Positions 50,874-62,642 of a stretch of 64,000 nt of DNA are shown here, one piece after another (positions within the stretch are counted from its first letter, which is position 1; every line of letters begins with the position of its first letter). Position numbers and translations under genes: made by a program. Under the pieces are notes generated by a model. It did no database searches and was not told where the DNA came from. It saw nothing but the letters and a program-made list of their open reading frames with translations. This stretch comes from Petrosia ficiformis. Its lineage: Eukaryota > Porifera > Demospongiae > Haplosclerida > Petrosiidae. Location: the NCBI GenBank assembly GCA_947044365.1, contig OX345640.1:8462171-8526170 (forward strand), read 5' to 3'.

Positions 50874-52582
50874 ATTCTACTGTATTTTTGATCAAAAATG
50901 TTGTTTGTAGGAACAATGAGCGTTTTAGTATTGTCTTGAAATTCACTTTGAACCATGAACTATAGCCTTTGGTACTTCATTTTTGACTGGAAAAACATTT
51001 TGCTAAAACTGTTCCTAGAGTTAGATAGTGATGTCCTTGTTATGATTCTACAGTATTTTTCATCAAAAATGTTGTTTGTAGGAACAATGAGCGTTTTAGT
51101 ATTGTCTTGAAATTCACTTTGAACCATGAACTATAGCCTTTGGTACTTCATTTTTGACTGGAAAAACATTTTGCTAAAACTGTTCCTAGAGTTAGATAGT
51201 GATGTCCTTGTTATGATTCTACAGTATTTTTCATCAAAAATGTTGTTTGTAGGAACAATGAGCGTTTTAGTATTGTCTTGAAATTCACTTTGAAGCATGA
51301 ACTATAGCCTTTGGTACTTAATTTTTGACTGGCAAAACATTTTCCTAAAACTGTTCCTAGAGTTAGATAGTGATGTCCTTGTTATGATTCTACAGTATTT
51401 TTCATCAAAAATGTTGTTTGTAGGAACAATGAGCGTTTTACTATTGTCTTGAAATTCACTTTGAACCATGAACTATAGCCTTTGGTACTTAATTTTTGAC
51501 TGGAAAAACATTTTCCTAAAACTGTTCCTAGAGTTTCGTAATGATGTCCTTATTATGATTCTGCAGTGTTTTTGATCAAAAATGTTGCTTGTAGGAACCA
51601 TGAGCGTTTTAGTATTGTCTTGAAATTCACTTTGAACCATGAACTATAGCCTTTGGTACTTAATTTTTGACTAGCAAAACATTTTCCTAAAACTGTTCCT
51701 AGAGTTAGATAGTGATGTCCTTGTTATGATTCTACAGTATTTTTCATCAAAAATGTTGTTAGTAGGAACCATGAGCGTTTTAGTATTCTGTTGAAATCAC
51801 TTTGAACCATGGAACTATAGCCTTTGGTACTTAATTTTTGACTGGAAAAATTTGTTTCTAAAACTGTTCCTAGAGTTAGATAGTGATGTCCTTGTTATGA
51901 TTCTACAGTATTGTTGATCAAAAATGTTGTTTTTAGGAACCACGAGCGTTTTAGTATTCTGTTGAAATTCACTTTGAACCATGAACTATAGCCTTTGGTA
52001 CTTAATTTTTGACTAGAAAAACATTTTCCTAAAACTGTTCCTAGAGTTCCATAATGATGTGTTTATAATGATTCTGCAGTGTTTTTGATCAAAAATGTTG
52101 CTTGTAGGAACCATGAGCGTTTTACTATTCTCTTGAAATTCACTTTAAACCATAAACTATAGCCTTTGGTACTTAATTTTTGACTGGAAAAGTTTTTTCT
52201 AAAACTGTTCCTAGAGTTAGATAGTGATGTCCTTATTATGATTCTACAGTATTGTTGATCAAAAATGTTGTTTTTAGGAACCATGAGCGTTTTAGTATTC
52301 TCTTGAAATTCACTTTGAACCATGAACTATAGCCTTTGGTACTTAATTTTTGACTGGAAAAACATTTTCCTAAACCTGTTCCTAGAGTTAGATAGTGATG
52401 TCCTTGTTATGATTCTACAGTATTTTTCATCAAAAAAGTTGTTTGTAGGAACAATGAGCGTTTTAGTATTCTGTTGAAATAGCCTTTGGTACTTAATTTT
52501 TGACTAGAAAAACATTTTCTTAAAACTGTTCCTAGAGTTTCGTAATGATGTCCTTATTATGATTCTGCAGTGTTTTTGATCA
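50874..52582 (+). repeat. About 171-bp satellite array, second block
   Basis: About ten direct copies sharing GTTCCTAGAGTTAGATAGTG, ATGTCCTTGTTATGATTCTA, TGTTGTTTGTAGGAACAATG and AACTATAGCCTTTGGTACTT. Sequence is closer to the XPO7 intron 17 array than to the 38-46 kb array. It starts inside the broken integrase gene and ends at a sharp junction with 62-bp repeats near 52,582. Confidence 0.93.
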
Positions 52583-55500
52583 AAGTGTGTGCTGCCAACT
52601 TGTCTGAAGGGAAGATGGCACACAAGGAAGCCAACATCTCTGGATGGATAATAGTACCTACACCCACCCAATTGTCTAAACAACACTCCCCCTCCAGAAC
52701 TTCCAACACTTCAAACCAATCGATACGCACACAAGTACCTGTGCATCCAACATCTCTGAAGGGAAGATGGCACTAACATACAGTGTGTTAGCACAACTCT
52801 CCCAACACTTCAACCCAACCGATTGGCACACTGGTACCTGTGCATCCAACACTTCAACCCAACCGATTGGCACACTAGTACCTGTGCATCCAACATCCGT
52901 AGAACTTCCAACACTTCAACCCAACCGATAGGCACACTAGTACCTGTGCATCCAACATCCGCAGAACCTTCCAACACTTCAACCCAACCGAACGGCACAC
53001 TAGTACCTGTGCATCCAACATCCGTAGAACTTCCAACACTTCAACCCAACTGATAGGCACACAACTACCTGTACATCCAACATCCGCAGAACTTCCAACA
53101 CTTCAACCCAACCGATTGGCACACTAGTACCTGTGCATCCAACATCCGTAGAACTTCCAGTACTTCAACCCAGCCGATTGGCACACTAGTACCTGTGCAT
53201 CCAACATCCGTAGAACTTCCAACACTTCAACCCAACCGATAGGCGCACAAGAACCTGTACAGCCAACATCTCCGAAGGGAAGAATACTTACACACAAGTG
53301 GAAACACAACTTGCGCAACACAACTCCCAACATACTCTGTCAGACTATATGAACAACAATTTAGTCTGAACCTACACCTCTATAATATAGTACTACCTCC
53401 ACTTGTGACAACTGTGTTTACAACAAAACCAACCGGTAGGCACACAATAAATCCAACATCTCTGGATGGATGATAGTCCGACACACAACGGTCTAAACAA
53501 CGCTCTCCCTCCATAACTTCCAACACTTCAAACCAACCGATAGATAGGCAGGCACACAAGTACCTGGGTGGCCAACTTGTGTGAAAGATGGTATAGCATA
53601 CTGTGTGTTAGCACAATTCTTCCAGCAGCAGAATTTCCAACACTTCAACCTAACCGATAGGTACACTGCATCCAACATTTCTGAAGGGAAGATGGCACTA
53701 ACATACAGTGAGTTAGCAGCAAATCTCTCCCAACACATCAAACCAACCGATAGACACTGGAGTACCTGTACAGCCAACATTTCTGAAGGGGAGATGGTAC
53801 TCACACACAGTGTGCGCACCACTCTTAGCAGAACTTCCAACCCTTCAACCCATCTGATAGGCAGTCACTCAAGTACCTGGGTGGCCAACTTGTGTGAAAG
53901 ATGGTATAGCATACTGTGTGTTAGCACAACTCTTCCAACAGCCGAATTTCCAACACTTCAACCTAACTCATAGGCAGGCACACAAGTACCTGTGCATCCA
54001 ACATCCGCAGAACTTCCAACACTTCAACCCAACCGATAGGTACACAAGTACCTGTGCATCCAACTTCCGCAGAACTTCCAGCACTTCAACACAACCAATA
54101 GGGAGGCACAGAAGTACCAGGGTGGCCAACTTGTCTGAAAGATGGTATAGCATACTGTGTGTAGCACAACTCTTTCATCCAGCAGCAGAACCTCGAACAC
54201 TTCATCCAACCGAGATGCACACAAGTACCTGTGCATCCAACATGCACAGAACTTCCAACACTTCAACCCAATCGATAGGCACACAAGTACCTGTGCATCC
54301 AACATCCCCAGAACTTCCAACACTTCAACCCAACTGATAGGCAGGCACAAAAGTACCTGTGTGGCCAACATGCGCAGAACTTCGAACACTTCATCCCATC
54401 CGATAGGCACACAAGTACCTGTGCATCCAACATCCGCCGAACTTCCAACTCTTCAACCCAACCGATAGGCAGGCAATAAAGTACCTGTGTGGCCAACATG
54501 CGCAGAACTTCGAACACTTCATCGCAACCGATAGGCACACAAGTACCTGTGCATCCAACATCCGCCGAACTTCCAACTCTTCAACCCAACCGATAGGCAG
54601 GCACACAAGTACCTGTGCATCCAACATACGTACAACTTCCAACACTTCAACCCAACTGATAGGCACACTAGTACCTGTGCATCCATCATCCGTACAACTT
54701 CCAACACTTCAACCCAACCGATAGGCACACAAGAACCTGTGCAGCCAACATCTCCGAAGGGAAGAATACTTACACACAAGTGGAAACACAACTTGCCCAA
54801 CACAACTCCCAACATACTCTGACAGACTATATGAACAATAATTTAGTCTGAACCTACACCTCTATAATATAGTACTATCTCCACTTGTGACAACTGTGTT
54901 TACAACAAATCCAACCGGTAGGCACACAAGGAAGCCAACATATCTGGATGGATGATAGTCCGACACACAACGGTCTAAACAACGCTCTCCCTCCAGAACT
55001 TCCAACACTTCAAACCAACCGATAGGCAGGCACACAAGTAGTACTTGTGCAGCCAACTTGTGTGAAGGGAAGATGGCACACAAGGAAGCCAACATCTCTG
55101 GATGGATAATAGTACCTACACCCACCCAATTGTCTAAACAACACTCCCCCTCCAGAACTTCCAACACTTCAAACCAATCGATACGCACACTAAGTACCTG
55201 TGCAGCCAAATTGTCTGAGGGAAGATGGTACTAACATACAGTGTGTTAGCACAACTCTCCCGGCAGAACTTCCTACACTTCAACCCAACCGATAGGCACA
55301 CAAGTACCTGTGCATCCAACATCTCTGAAGGGAAGATGGCACTAATATACAGTGTGTTAGCACAACTCTCCCAACACATCAAACCAACCGATAGACACTG
55401 GAGTACCTGTGCAGCCAACATTTCTGAAGGGAAGATGGTACTAACATACAGTGTGTTAGCAGCAAATCTCTCCCAACACATCAAACCAACCGATAGACAC

Positions 55501-56943
55501 TGGAGTACCAGTGCATCCAACATCCTTGGAAGTTCCAACACTTCAACCCAACTGATAGGCACACAAGTACCTGTGCATCCAACATCCACAGGACTTCCAA
55601 CACTTCAACCCAACTGATAGGCACACAAGTACCTATACATGCAACATCCGCAGAACTTCCAACACTTCAACCCAACCGATTGGCACACTAGTACCTGTGC
55701 ATCCAACATGCGTAGAACTTCCAACACTTCAACCCAACCGATTGGCACACTGGTACCTGTGCATCCAACATCCGTAGAACCTTCCAACACTTCAACCCAA
55801 CCGATTGGCACACTAGTACCTGTGCATCCAAAATCCGTAGAACTTCCAACACTTCAACCCAACTGATAGGCACACAACTACCTGTGCATCCAACATCCGC
55901 AGAACTTCCAACACTTCAACCCAATCGATTGGCACACTAGTACCTGTGCATCCAACATCCGTAGAACTTCCAACACTTCAACCCAACTGATAGGCACACA
56001 ACTACCTTTGCATCCAACATCCGCAGAACTTCCAACACTTCAACCCAACCGATAGGCACACTAGTATCTGTGCATCCAACATCCGTAGAACTTCCAACAC
56101 TTCAACCCAACCGATAGGCGCATAAGAACCTGTACAGCCAACATCTCCGAAGGGAAGAATACTTACACACAAGAGGAAACACAACACAACTCCCAACATA
56201 CTCTGACAGACTATATGAACAACAATTTAGTCTGAACCTACACCTCTATAATATAGTACTATCTCCACTTGTGACAACTGTGTTTACAACAAATTCAACC
56301 GGTAGGCACACAAGGAAGCCAACATCTCTGGATGGATGATAGTCCGACACACAACGGTCTAAACAACTCTCTCCCTCCAGAACTTCCAACACTTCAAACC
56401 AACCGATAGGCAGGCACACAAGTACCTGGGTGGCCAACTTGTGTGAAAGATGGTATAGCATACTGTGTGTTAGCACAATTCTTCCAGCAGCAGAATTTCC
56501 AACACTTCAACCTAACCGATAGGTACACTGCATCCAACATTTCTGAAGGGAAGATGGCACTAACATACAGTGAGTTAGCAGCAAATCTCTCCCAACACAT
56601 CAAACCAACCGATAGACACTGGAGTACCTGTACAGCCAACATTTCTGAAGGGGAGATGGTACTCACACACAGTGTGCGCACCACTCTTAGCAGAACTTCC
56701 AACCCTTCAACCCATCTGATAGGCAGTCACACAAGTACCTGGGTGGCCAACTTGTGTGAAAGATGGTATAGCATACTGTGTGTTAGCACAACTCTTCCAA
56801 CAGCAGAATTTCCAACACTTCAACCTAACTCATAGGCAGGCACACAAGTACCTGTGCATCCAACATCTGTAGAACTTCCAACACTTCAAACCAACCGATT
56901 GTCACACAAGCACCTGTGCAGCCAACATCTCCGAAGGGAAGAA
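52583..56943. repeat. 62-bp repeat array, right block, with a 2.86-kb duplication
   Basis: Same repeat family as 46,080-47,494. About 60-70 units, some with the TCTGAAGGGAAGATGGCAC and GACAACTGTGTTTACAACAA spacers. The spacer beginning CTATATGAACAA recurs at about 53,347, 54,828 and 56,210. The stretch 53,341-53,975 recurs almost unchanged 2,862 bp later. No gene is visible; every open frame is a translation of the repeat. Confidence 0.92.
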
Positions 56944-57425
56944 AATTCTATCATAATTTGACTTTTTACCCTGAACTATAGCCTTTGTACTGATTTTTTA
57001 TTGCAAAATGAATTATTTGAGATTGAGCCGAAACTGTTCCTAGAGTTAGATAATGATGTCCTTAATATGTTTCCAATGTTGTTTTGTTCAATAATATTAT
57101 GTGTTTGAACCGTGAGCGTTTTAATATTCTATCAAAATTTGAATTTTTACCCTGAACTATAGCCTTTGTACTGATTTTTCATTGCAAAATGTATCATTTC
57201 AGATTGAGCAGTAACTGTTCCTAGAGTTAGATAATAATGTCCTTAATATGTTTCCAATGTTGTTTTGTTCAATAATATTATGTGTTTGAACCGTGAGCGT
57301 TTTAATATTCTATCAAAATTTGAATTTTTACCCTGAACTATAGCCTTTGTACTGATTTTTCATTGCAAAATGTATCATTTCAGATTGAGCAGTAACTGTT
57401 CCTAGAGTTAGATAATAATGTCCTT
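56944..57425 (+). repeat. Short block of 181-bp satellite
   Basis: Three copies of the 38-46 kb type (CCTGAACTATAGCCTTTGTA, TGTTCCTAGAGTTAGATAAT), joined directly to the 62-bp array at 56,943. The second and third copies are nearly identical to each other. Confidence 0.9.
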
Positions 57426-57944
57426 TGGCTTGTAAAATTTTGTGGTTATTTTTGAAGATGAGATTGTTATAATTAAAAATTGCTAAGGAAATGCTGATAA
57501 GCCTTCTTGTCTCAGAAATATCGATTGAACCCATATTACTGCACTTGTAATTCAAACTATGATAGTAACTTGAACACTTTCTTAACACCACTCTTAACAC
57601 GATTACAATACAGTTTTTGCACATCTTTAACATTTTTAACTCAATTTTAACGCAATGTGAATTCAACTACAACACACTTTTTATCATAATTATTCTTAAT
57701 GCGATTGTAATGCATTTTAAACGCATCTTAATGCAATTGTAACGCAATTTATAATGCATTGTTAATGCGCTTATAACGTAATTACATTGCAATTACAATG
57801 CATTGTTAAAACTTTCCTAACTCATTCCTAACACAATTATATCGCAATTTCATTTTCATTATATTGTGTTTATGATGCAATTAAAACGCAAATTATAATG
57901 CTATTTAAAGCAATGTTAATGGCAGGTTAGTAAAGCATCAAGTA
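57426..57944. other. A+T-rich spacer with degenerate AACGCAATTATAATGCATTG-type motifs
   Basis: No gene seen. From about 57,640 short blocks such as CGCAATT, TAATGCATTG and TTAACGCA recur without fixed spacing. The last 190 bp (ending GGCAGGTTAGTAAAGCATCA) closely match the sequence just before the large 39-bp array at 58,918. Confidence 0.6.
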
Positions 57945-58212
57945 TGGGGTTGGGGGGTGTGGCTTGGGGTCTAAGGTCAAGAGTGGGGTTGGGGGGTGTG
58001 GCTTGAGGTCTAGGGTCAAGGGTGGGGTTGGGGGGTGTGGCTTGGTGTCTAGGGTCAAGGGTGGGGTTGGGGGGTGTGGCTTGGGTTCTAGGGTCAAGGG
58101 TGGGGTTGGGGGGTGTGGCTTGGGGTCTAGGGTCAAGGGTGGGGTTGGGGGGTGTGGCTTGGGGTCTAGGGTCAAGGGTGGGGTTTGGGGTGTGGCTTGG
58201 GGTATAGGGTTG
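57945..58212. repeat. 39-bp G-rich satellite, small array
   Basis: About seven copies of a 39-bp unit composed of GGGGTTGGGGGGTGTGGCTT and GGGGTCTAGGGTCAAGGGT, with a few changes (GGTGTCTAGG, GGGTTCTAGG). It differs from the large array at 58,918 mainly by G for A in GGTTGGGG and CTTGGGG. Confidence 0.95.
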
Positions 58213-58917
58213 AGAACACATAACGAAAATTGCACCACAAATAGAGGACTCCGACGTGAATTGTCCTGTGCAAAATTTAGTGTCCATGGTTGTATTCTGG
58301 GTGGCATTCGAGGATCACAATACGACCCCAAAACCCCCAAATCTAACATGTGTTCAAATGAATTTAATGGGTGTGGTGAATGACAGGATGTAAAACCCCA
58401 AACTATAACTATTAATAAATTAGGGTTTTAGAAAATGTTTATATAACTACAGCATGGAAGGCTGTTGAAAGGTGAAACCACACCCATAATAATTAGCAGT
58501 TGATGGCTTAGCAATGATATAGGTAAAAAGCAACTCTCCAAGCAGAACTTACTCCACTTCAACCCAACCGATAGGCACACAAGTACCTCTGCATCCAACA
58601 TCTGTGAATGGAAGATGGGCATTCTTTAAATGTTTCCATGCTTTTTAAACACGATTATAAACTTTTTAAAAACAACTTTAACACATTTTGAACCATGTTA
58701 ATGCAATTTTGACAAAATTGTAACACCTTAACACTTTTAAATGAGATCATAACGTAATTACATTGCAATTATAATGCATTGTTAACACTTTCTGAACTCA
58801 TTCTTAACAATTATATCGCAATTTCATTGCAATTATATTGTGTTATAATGCGATTAAAACGCAAATTATAATGCTATTTGATAGCAATGTTAATGGCAAA
58901 GTAGTAAAACATCAAGT
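58213..58917. other. Spacer between the two 39-bp arrays
   Basis: No gene seen. 58,213-58,440 is unique-looking sequence. 58,535-58,620 holds one diverged 62-bp unit (TCAACCCAACCGATAGGCAC). 58,640-58,917 is A+T-rich with TAATGCATTG and GCAATTTCATT motifs and repeats the flank found before the small array. Confidence 0.6.
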
Positions 58918-61900
58918 ATGGGGTTAGGGGGTGTGGCTTAGGGTCTAGGGTCAAGGGTGGGGTTAGGGGGTGTGGCTTAGGGTCTAGGGTCAAGGGTGGG
59001 GTTAGGGGGTGTGGCTTAGGGTCTAGGGTCAAGGGTGGGGTTAGGGGGTGTGGCTTAGGGTCTAGGGTCAAGGGTGGGGTTAGGGGGTGTGGCTTAGGGT
59101 CTAGGGTCAAGGGTGGGGTTAGGGGGTGTGGCTTAGGGTCTAGGGTCAAGGGTGGGGTTAGGGGGTGTGGCTTAGGGTCTAGGGTCAAGGGTGGGGTTAG
59201 GGGGTGTGGCTTAGGGTCTAGGGTCAAGGGTGGGGTTAGGGGGTGTGGCTTAGGGTCTAGGGTCAAGGGTGGGGTTAGGGGGTGTGGCTTAGGGTCTAGG
59301 GTCAAGGGTGGGGTTAGGGGGTGTGGCTTAGGGTCTAGGGTCAAGGGTGGGGTTAGGGGGTGTGGCTTAGGGTCTAGGGTCAAGGGTGGGGTTAGGGGGT
59401 GTGGCTTAGGGTCTAGGGTCAAGGGTGGGGTTAGGGGGTGTGGCTTAGGGTCTAGGGTCAAGGGTGGGGTTAGGGGGTGTGGCTTAGGGTCTAGGGTCAA
59501 GGGTGGGGTTAGGGGGTGTGGCTTAGGGTCTAGGGTCAAGGGTGGGGTTAGGGGGTGTGGCTTAGGGTCTAGGGTCAAGGGTGGGGTTAGGGGGTGTGGC
59601 TTAGGGTCTAGGGTCAAGGGTGGGGTTAGGGGGTGTGGCTTAGGGTCTAGGGTCAAGGGTGGGGTTAGGGGGTGTGGCTTAGGGTCTAGGGTCAAGGGTG
59701 GGGTTAGGGGGTGTGGCTTAGGGTCTAGGGTCAAGGGTGGGGTTAGGGGGTGTGGCTTAGGGTCTAGGGTCAAGGGTGGGGTTAGGGGGTGTGGCTTAGG
59801 GTCTAGGGTCAAGGGTGGGGTTAGGGGGTGTGGCTTAGGGTCTAGGGTCAAGGGTGGGGTTAGGGGGTGTGGCTTAGGGTCTAGGGTCAAGGGTGGGGTT
59901 AGGGGGTGTGGCTTAGGGTCTAGGGTCAAGGGTGGGGTTAGGGGGTGTGGCTTAGGGTCTAGGGTCAAGGGTGGGGTTAGGGGGTGTGGCTTAGGGTCTA
60001 GGGTCAAGGGTGGGGTTAGGGGGTGTGGCTTAGGGTCTAGGGTCAAGGGTGGGGTTAGGGGGTGTGGCTTAGGGTCTAGGGTCAAGGGTGGGGTTAGGGG
60101 GTGTGGCTTAGGGTCTAGGGTCAAGGGTGGGGTTAGGGGGTGTGGCTTAGGGTCTAGGGTCAAGGGTGGGGTTAGGGGGTGTGGCTTAGGGTCTAGGGTC
60201 AAGGGTGGGGTTAGGGGGTGTGGCTTAGGGTCTAGGGTCAAGGGTGGGGTTAGGGGGTGTGGCTTAGGGTCTAGGGTCAAGGGTGGGGTTAGGGGGTGTG
60301 GCTTAGGGTCTAGGGTCAAGGGTGGGGTTAGGGGGTGTGGCTTAGGGTCTAGGGTCAAGGGTGGGGTTAGGGGGTGTGGCTTAGGGTCTAGGGTCAAGGG
60401 TGGGGTTAGGGGGTGTGGCTTAGGGTCTAGGGTCAAGGGTGGGGTTAGGGGGTGTGGCTTAGGGTCTAGGGTCAAGGGTGGGGTTAGGGGGTGTGGCTTA
60501 GGGTCTAGGGTCAAGGGTGGGGTTAGGGGGTGTGGCTTAGGGTCTAGGGTCAAGGGTGGGGTTAGGGGGTGTGGCTTAGGGTCTAGGGTCAAGGGTGGGG
60601 TTAGGGGGTGTGGCTTAGGGTCTAGGGTCAAGGGTGGGGTTAGGGGGTGTGGCTTAGGGTCTAGGGTCAAGGGTGGGGTTAGGGGGTGTGGCTTAGGGTC
60701 TAGGGTCAAGGGTGGGGTTAGGGGGTGTGGCTTAGGGTCTAGGGTCAAGGGTGGGGTTAGGGGGTGTGGCTTAGGGTCTAGGGTCAAGGGTGGGGTTAGG
60801 GGGTGTGGCTTAGGGTCTAGGGTCAAGGGTGGGGTTAGGGGGTGTGGCTTAGGGTCTAGGGTCAAGGGTGGGGTTAGGGGGTGTGGCTTAGGGTCTAGGG
60901 TCAAGGGTGGGGTTAGGGGGTGTGGCTTAGGGTCTAGGGTCAAGGGTGGGGTTAGGGGGTGTGGCTTAGGGTCTAGGGTCAAGGGTGGGGTTAGGGGGTG
61001 TGGCTTAGGGTCTAGGGTCAAGGGTGGGGTTAGGGGGTGTGGCTTAGGGTCTAGGGTCAAGGGTGGGGTTAGGGGGTGTGGCTTAGGGTCTAGGGTCAAG
61101 GGTGGGGTTAGGGGGTGTGGCTTAGGGTCTAGGGTCAAGGGTGGGGTTAGGGGGTGTGGCTTAGGGTCTAGGGTCAAGGGTGGGGTTAGGGGGTGTGGCT
61201 TAGGGTCTAGGGTCAAGGGTGGGGTTAGGGGGTGTGGCTTAGGGTCTAGGGTCAAGGGTGGGGTTAGGGGGTGTGGCTTAGGGTCTAGGGTCAAGGGTGG
61301 GGTTAGGGGGTGTGGCTTAGGGTCTAGGGTCAAGGGTGGGGTTAGGGGGTGTGGCTTAGGGTCTAGGGTCAAGGGTGGGGTTAGGGGGTGTGGCTTAGGG
61401 TCTAGGGTCAAGGGTGGGGTTAGGGGGTGTGGCTTAGGGTCTAGGGTCAAGGGTGGGGTTAGGGGGTGTGGCTTAGGGTCTAGGGTCAAGGGTGGGGTTA
61501 GGGGGTGTGGCTTAGGGTCTAGGGTCAAGGGTGGGGTTAGGGGGTGTGGCTTAGGGTCTAGGGTCAAGGGTGGGGTTAGGGGGTGTGGCTTAGGGTCTAG
61601 GGTCAAGGGTGGGGTTAGGGGGTGTGGCTTAGGGTCTAGGGTCAAGGGTGGGGTTAGGGGGTGTGGCTTAGGGTCTAGGGTCAAGGGTGGGGTTAGGGGG
61701 TGTGGCTTAGGGTCTAGGGTCAAGGGTGGGGTTAGGGGGTGTGGCTTAGGGTCTAGGGTCAAGGGTGGGGTTAGGGGGTGTGGCTTAGGGTCTAGGGTCA
61801 AGGGTGGGGTTAGGGGGTGTGGCTTAGGGTCTAGGGTCAAGGGTGGGGTTAGGGGGTGTGGCTTAGGGTCTAGGGTCAAGGGTGGGGTTAGGGGGTGTGG

Positions 61901-62233
61901 CTTAGGGTCTAGGGTCAAGGGTGGGGTTAGGGGGTGTGGCTTAGGGTCTAGGGTCAAGGGTGGGGTTAGGGGGTGTGGCTTAGGGTCTAGGGTCAAGGGT
62001 GGGGTTAGGGGGTGTGGCTTAGGGTCTAGGGTCAAGGGTGGGGTTAGGGGGTGTGGCTTAGGGTCTAGGGTCAAGGGTGGGGTTAGGGGGTGTGGCTTAG
62101 GGTCTAGGGTCAAGGGTGGGGTTAGGGGGTGTGGCTTAGGGTCTAGGGTCAAGGGTGGGGTTAGGGGGTGTGGCTTAGGGTCTAGGGTCAAGGGTGGGGT
62201 TAGGGGGTGTGGCTTAGGGTCTAGGGTCAAGGG
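58918..62233. repeat. 39-bp telomere-like G-rich satellite, about 85 copies
   Basis: An essentially perfect tandem array of about 85 units of 39 bp, each reading GGGGTTAGGGGGTGTGGCTT then AGGGTCTAGGGTCAAGGGT. Each unit contains four runs related to the telomere repeat: TTAGGGG, TTAGGG, TCTAGGG and TCAAGGG. The 1,118-codon open frame on the C-rich strand is the repeat peptide TLDPKPHPLTPPL, present because 39 is a multiple of three; it has no sign of being a gene. Near-identity of units indicates recent expansion or homogenisation. Confidence 0.97.
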
Positions 62234-62281
62234 TTTAGGGTTTAGGGTTTAGGGTTTAGGGTTAGGGTTTAGGGTTTAGGG
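62234..62281 (+). repeat. TTTAGGG/TTAGGG telomere-type repeats
   Basis: Six TTTAGGG and one TTAGGG in 48 bp, directly continuing the 39-bp array. The canonical animal repeat is TTAGGG; TTTAGGG is the plant-type form. The tract is followed by unique sequence, so it is interstitial here. Confidence 0.9.
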
Positions 62282-62642
62282 ACATAACATCTTCACGCAA
62301 AAAAATGGTCTTCACACACACAAAAACATTCTGTGACAGTGACAGTTAACTGAATGGAAAAGCTCACCCAAAACTAATAGTTGTATTCCTGGCTGAAAAC
62401 TTGAGAAAATAAAAATTTGAATGACATCGCATCCTTCTTGACAACATCAAAAAGTGCATGATATGACTGGTGGGTTCTAAAGTGCAATGACATCGCATCC
62501 ATCTTGTCAACATCAAAAAGTGCAGGTACATGATTCATGGGTTCTAAGAAAGCATGAGGTCAGAACAGTTCAACATAAATACAGGGGAAGGACAGAGCAG
62601 AGTGAGAGAGAAAAAAATGTGAAGAATACTGTGTGTGTGATA
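62282..62642. other. Spacer and probable promoter of the last gene
   Basis: No gene seen. It contains a doubled segment: ATGACATCGCATCCTTCTTG (62,421) and ATGACATCGCATCCATCTTG (62,487), each followed by ACATCAAAAAGTGCA. An open frame from 62,487 runs into the next gene, but the Met at 62,643 is a better start. Confidence 0.5.

Noticed and set aside
46263..56835. Many 60-176 codon frames such as those with VPVHPTS or CWMHRYLCA
   Set aside because: All are six-frame readings of the 62-bp repeat. They lack domain structure and recur wherever the repeat does.
58874..62230. 1,118-codon open frame on the minus strand
   Set aside because: Pure translation of the 39-bp satellite (13-residue period); open only because 39 is divisible by three. 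No non-repeat domain, and the opposite strand also lacks gene features.
57945..62281. CRISPR-like array
   Set aside because: Units are contiguous with no variable spacers, and the genome is clearly eukaryotic.
62487..62642. Upstream Met at 62,487 as start of the last gene
   Set aside because: The region duplicates a segment from 62,421 and has no coding character; the Met at 62,643 is followed by a more protein-like sequence.
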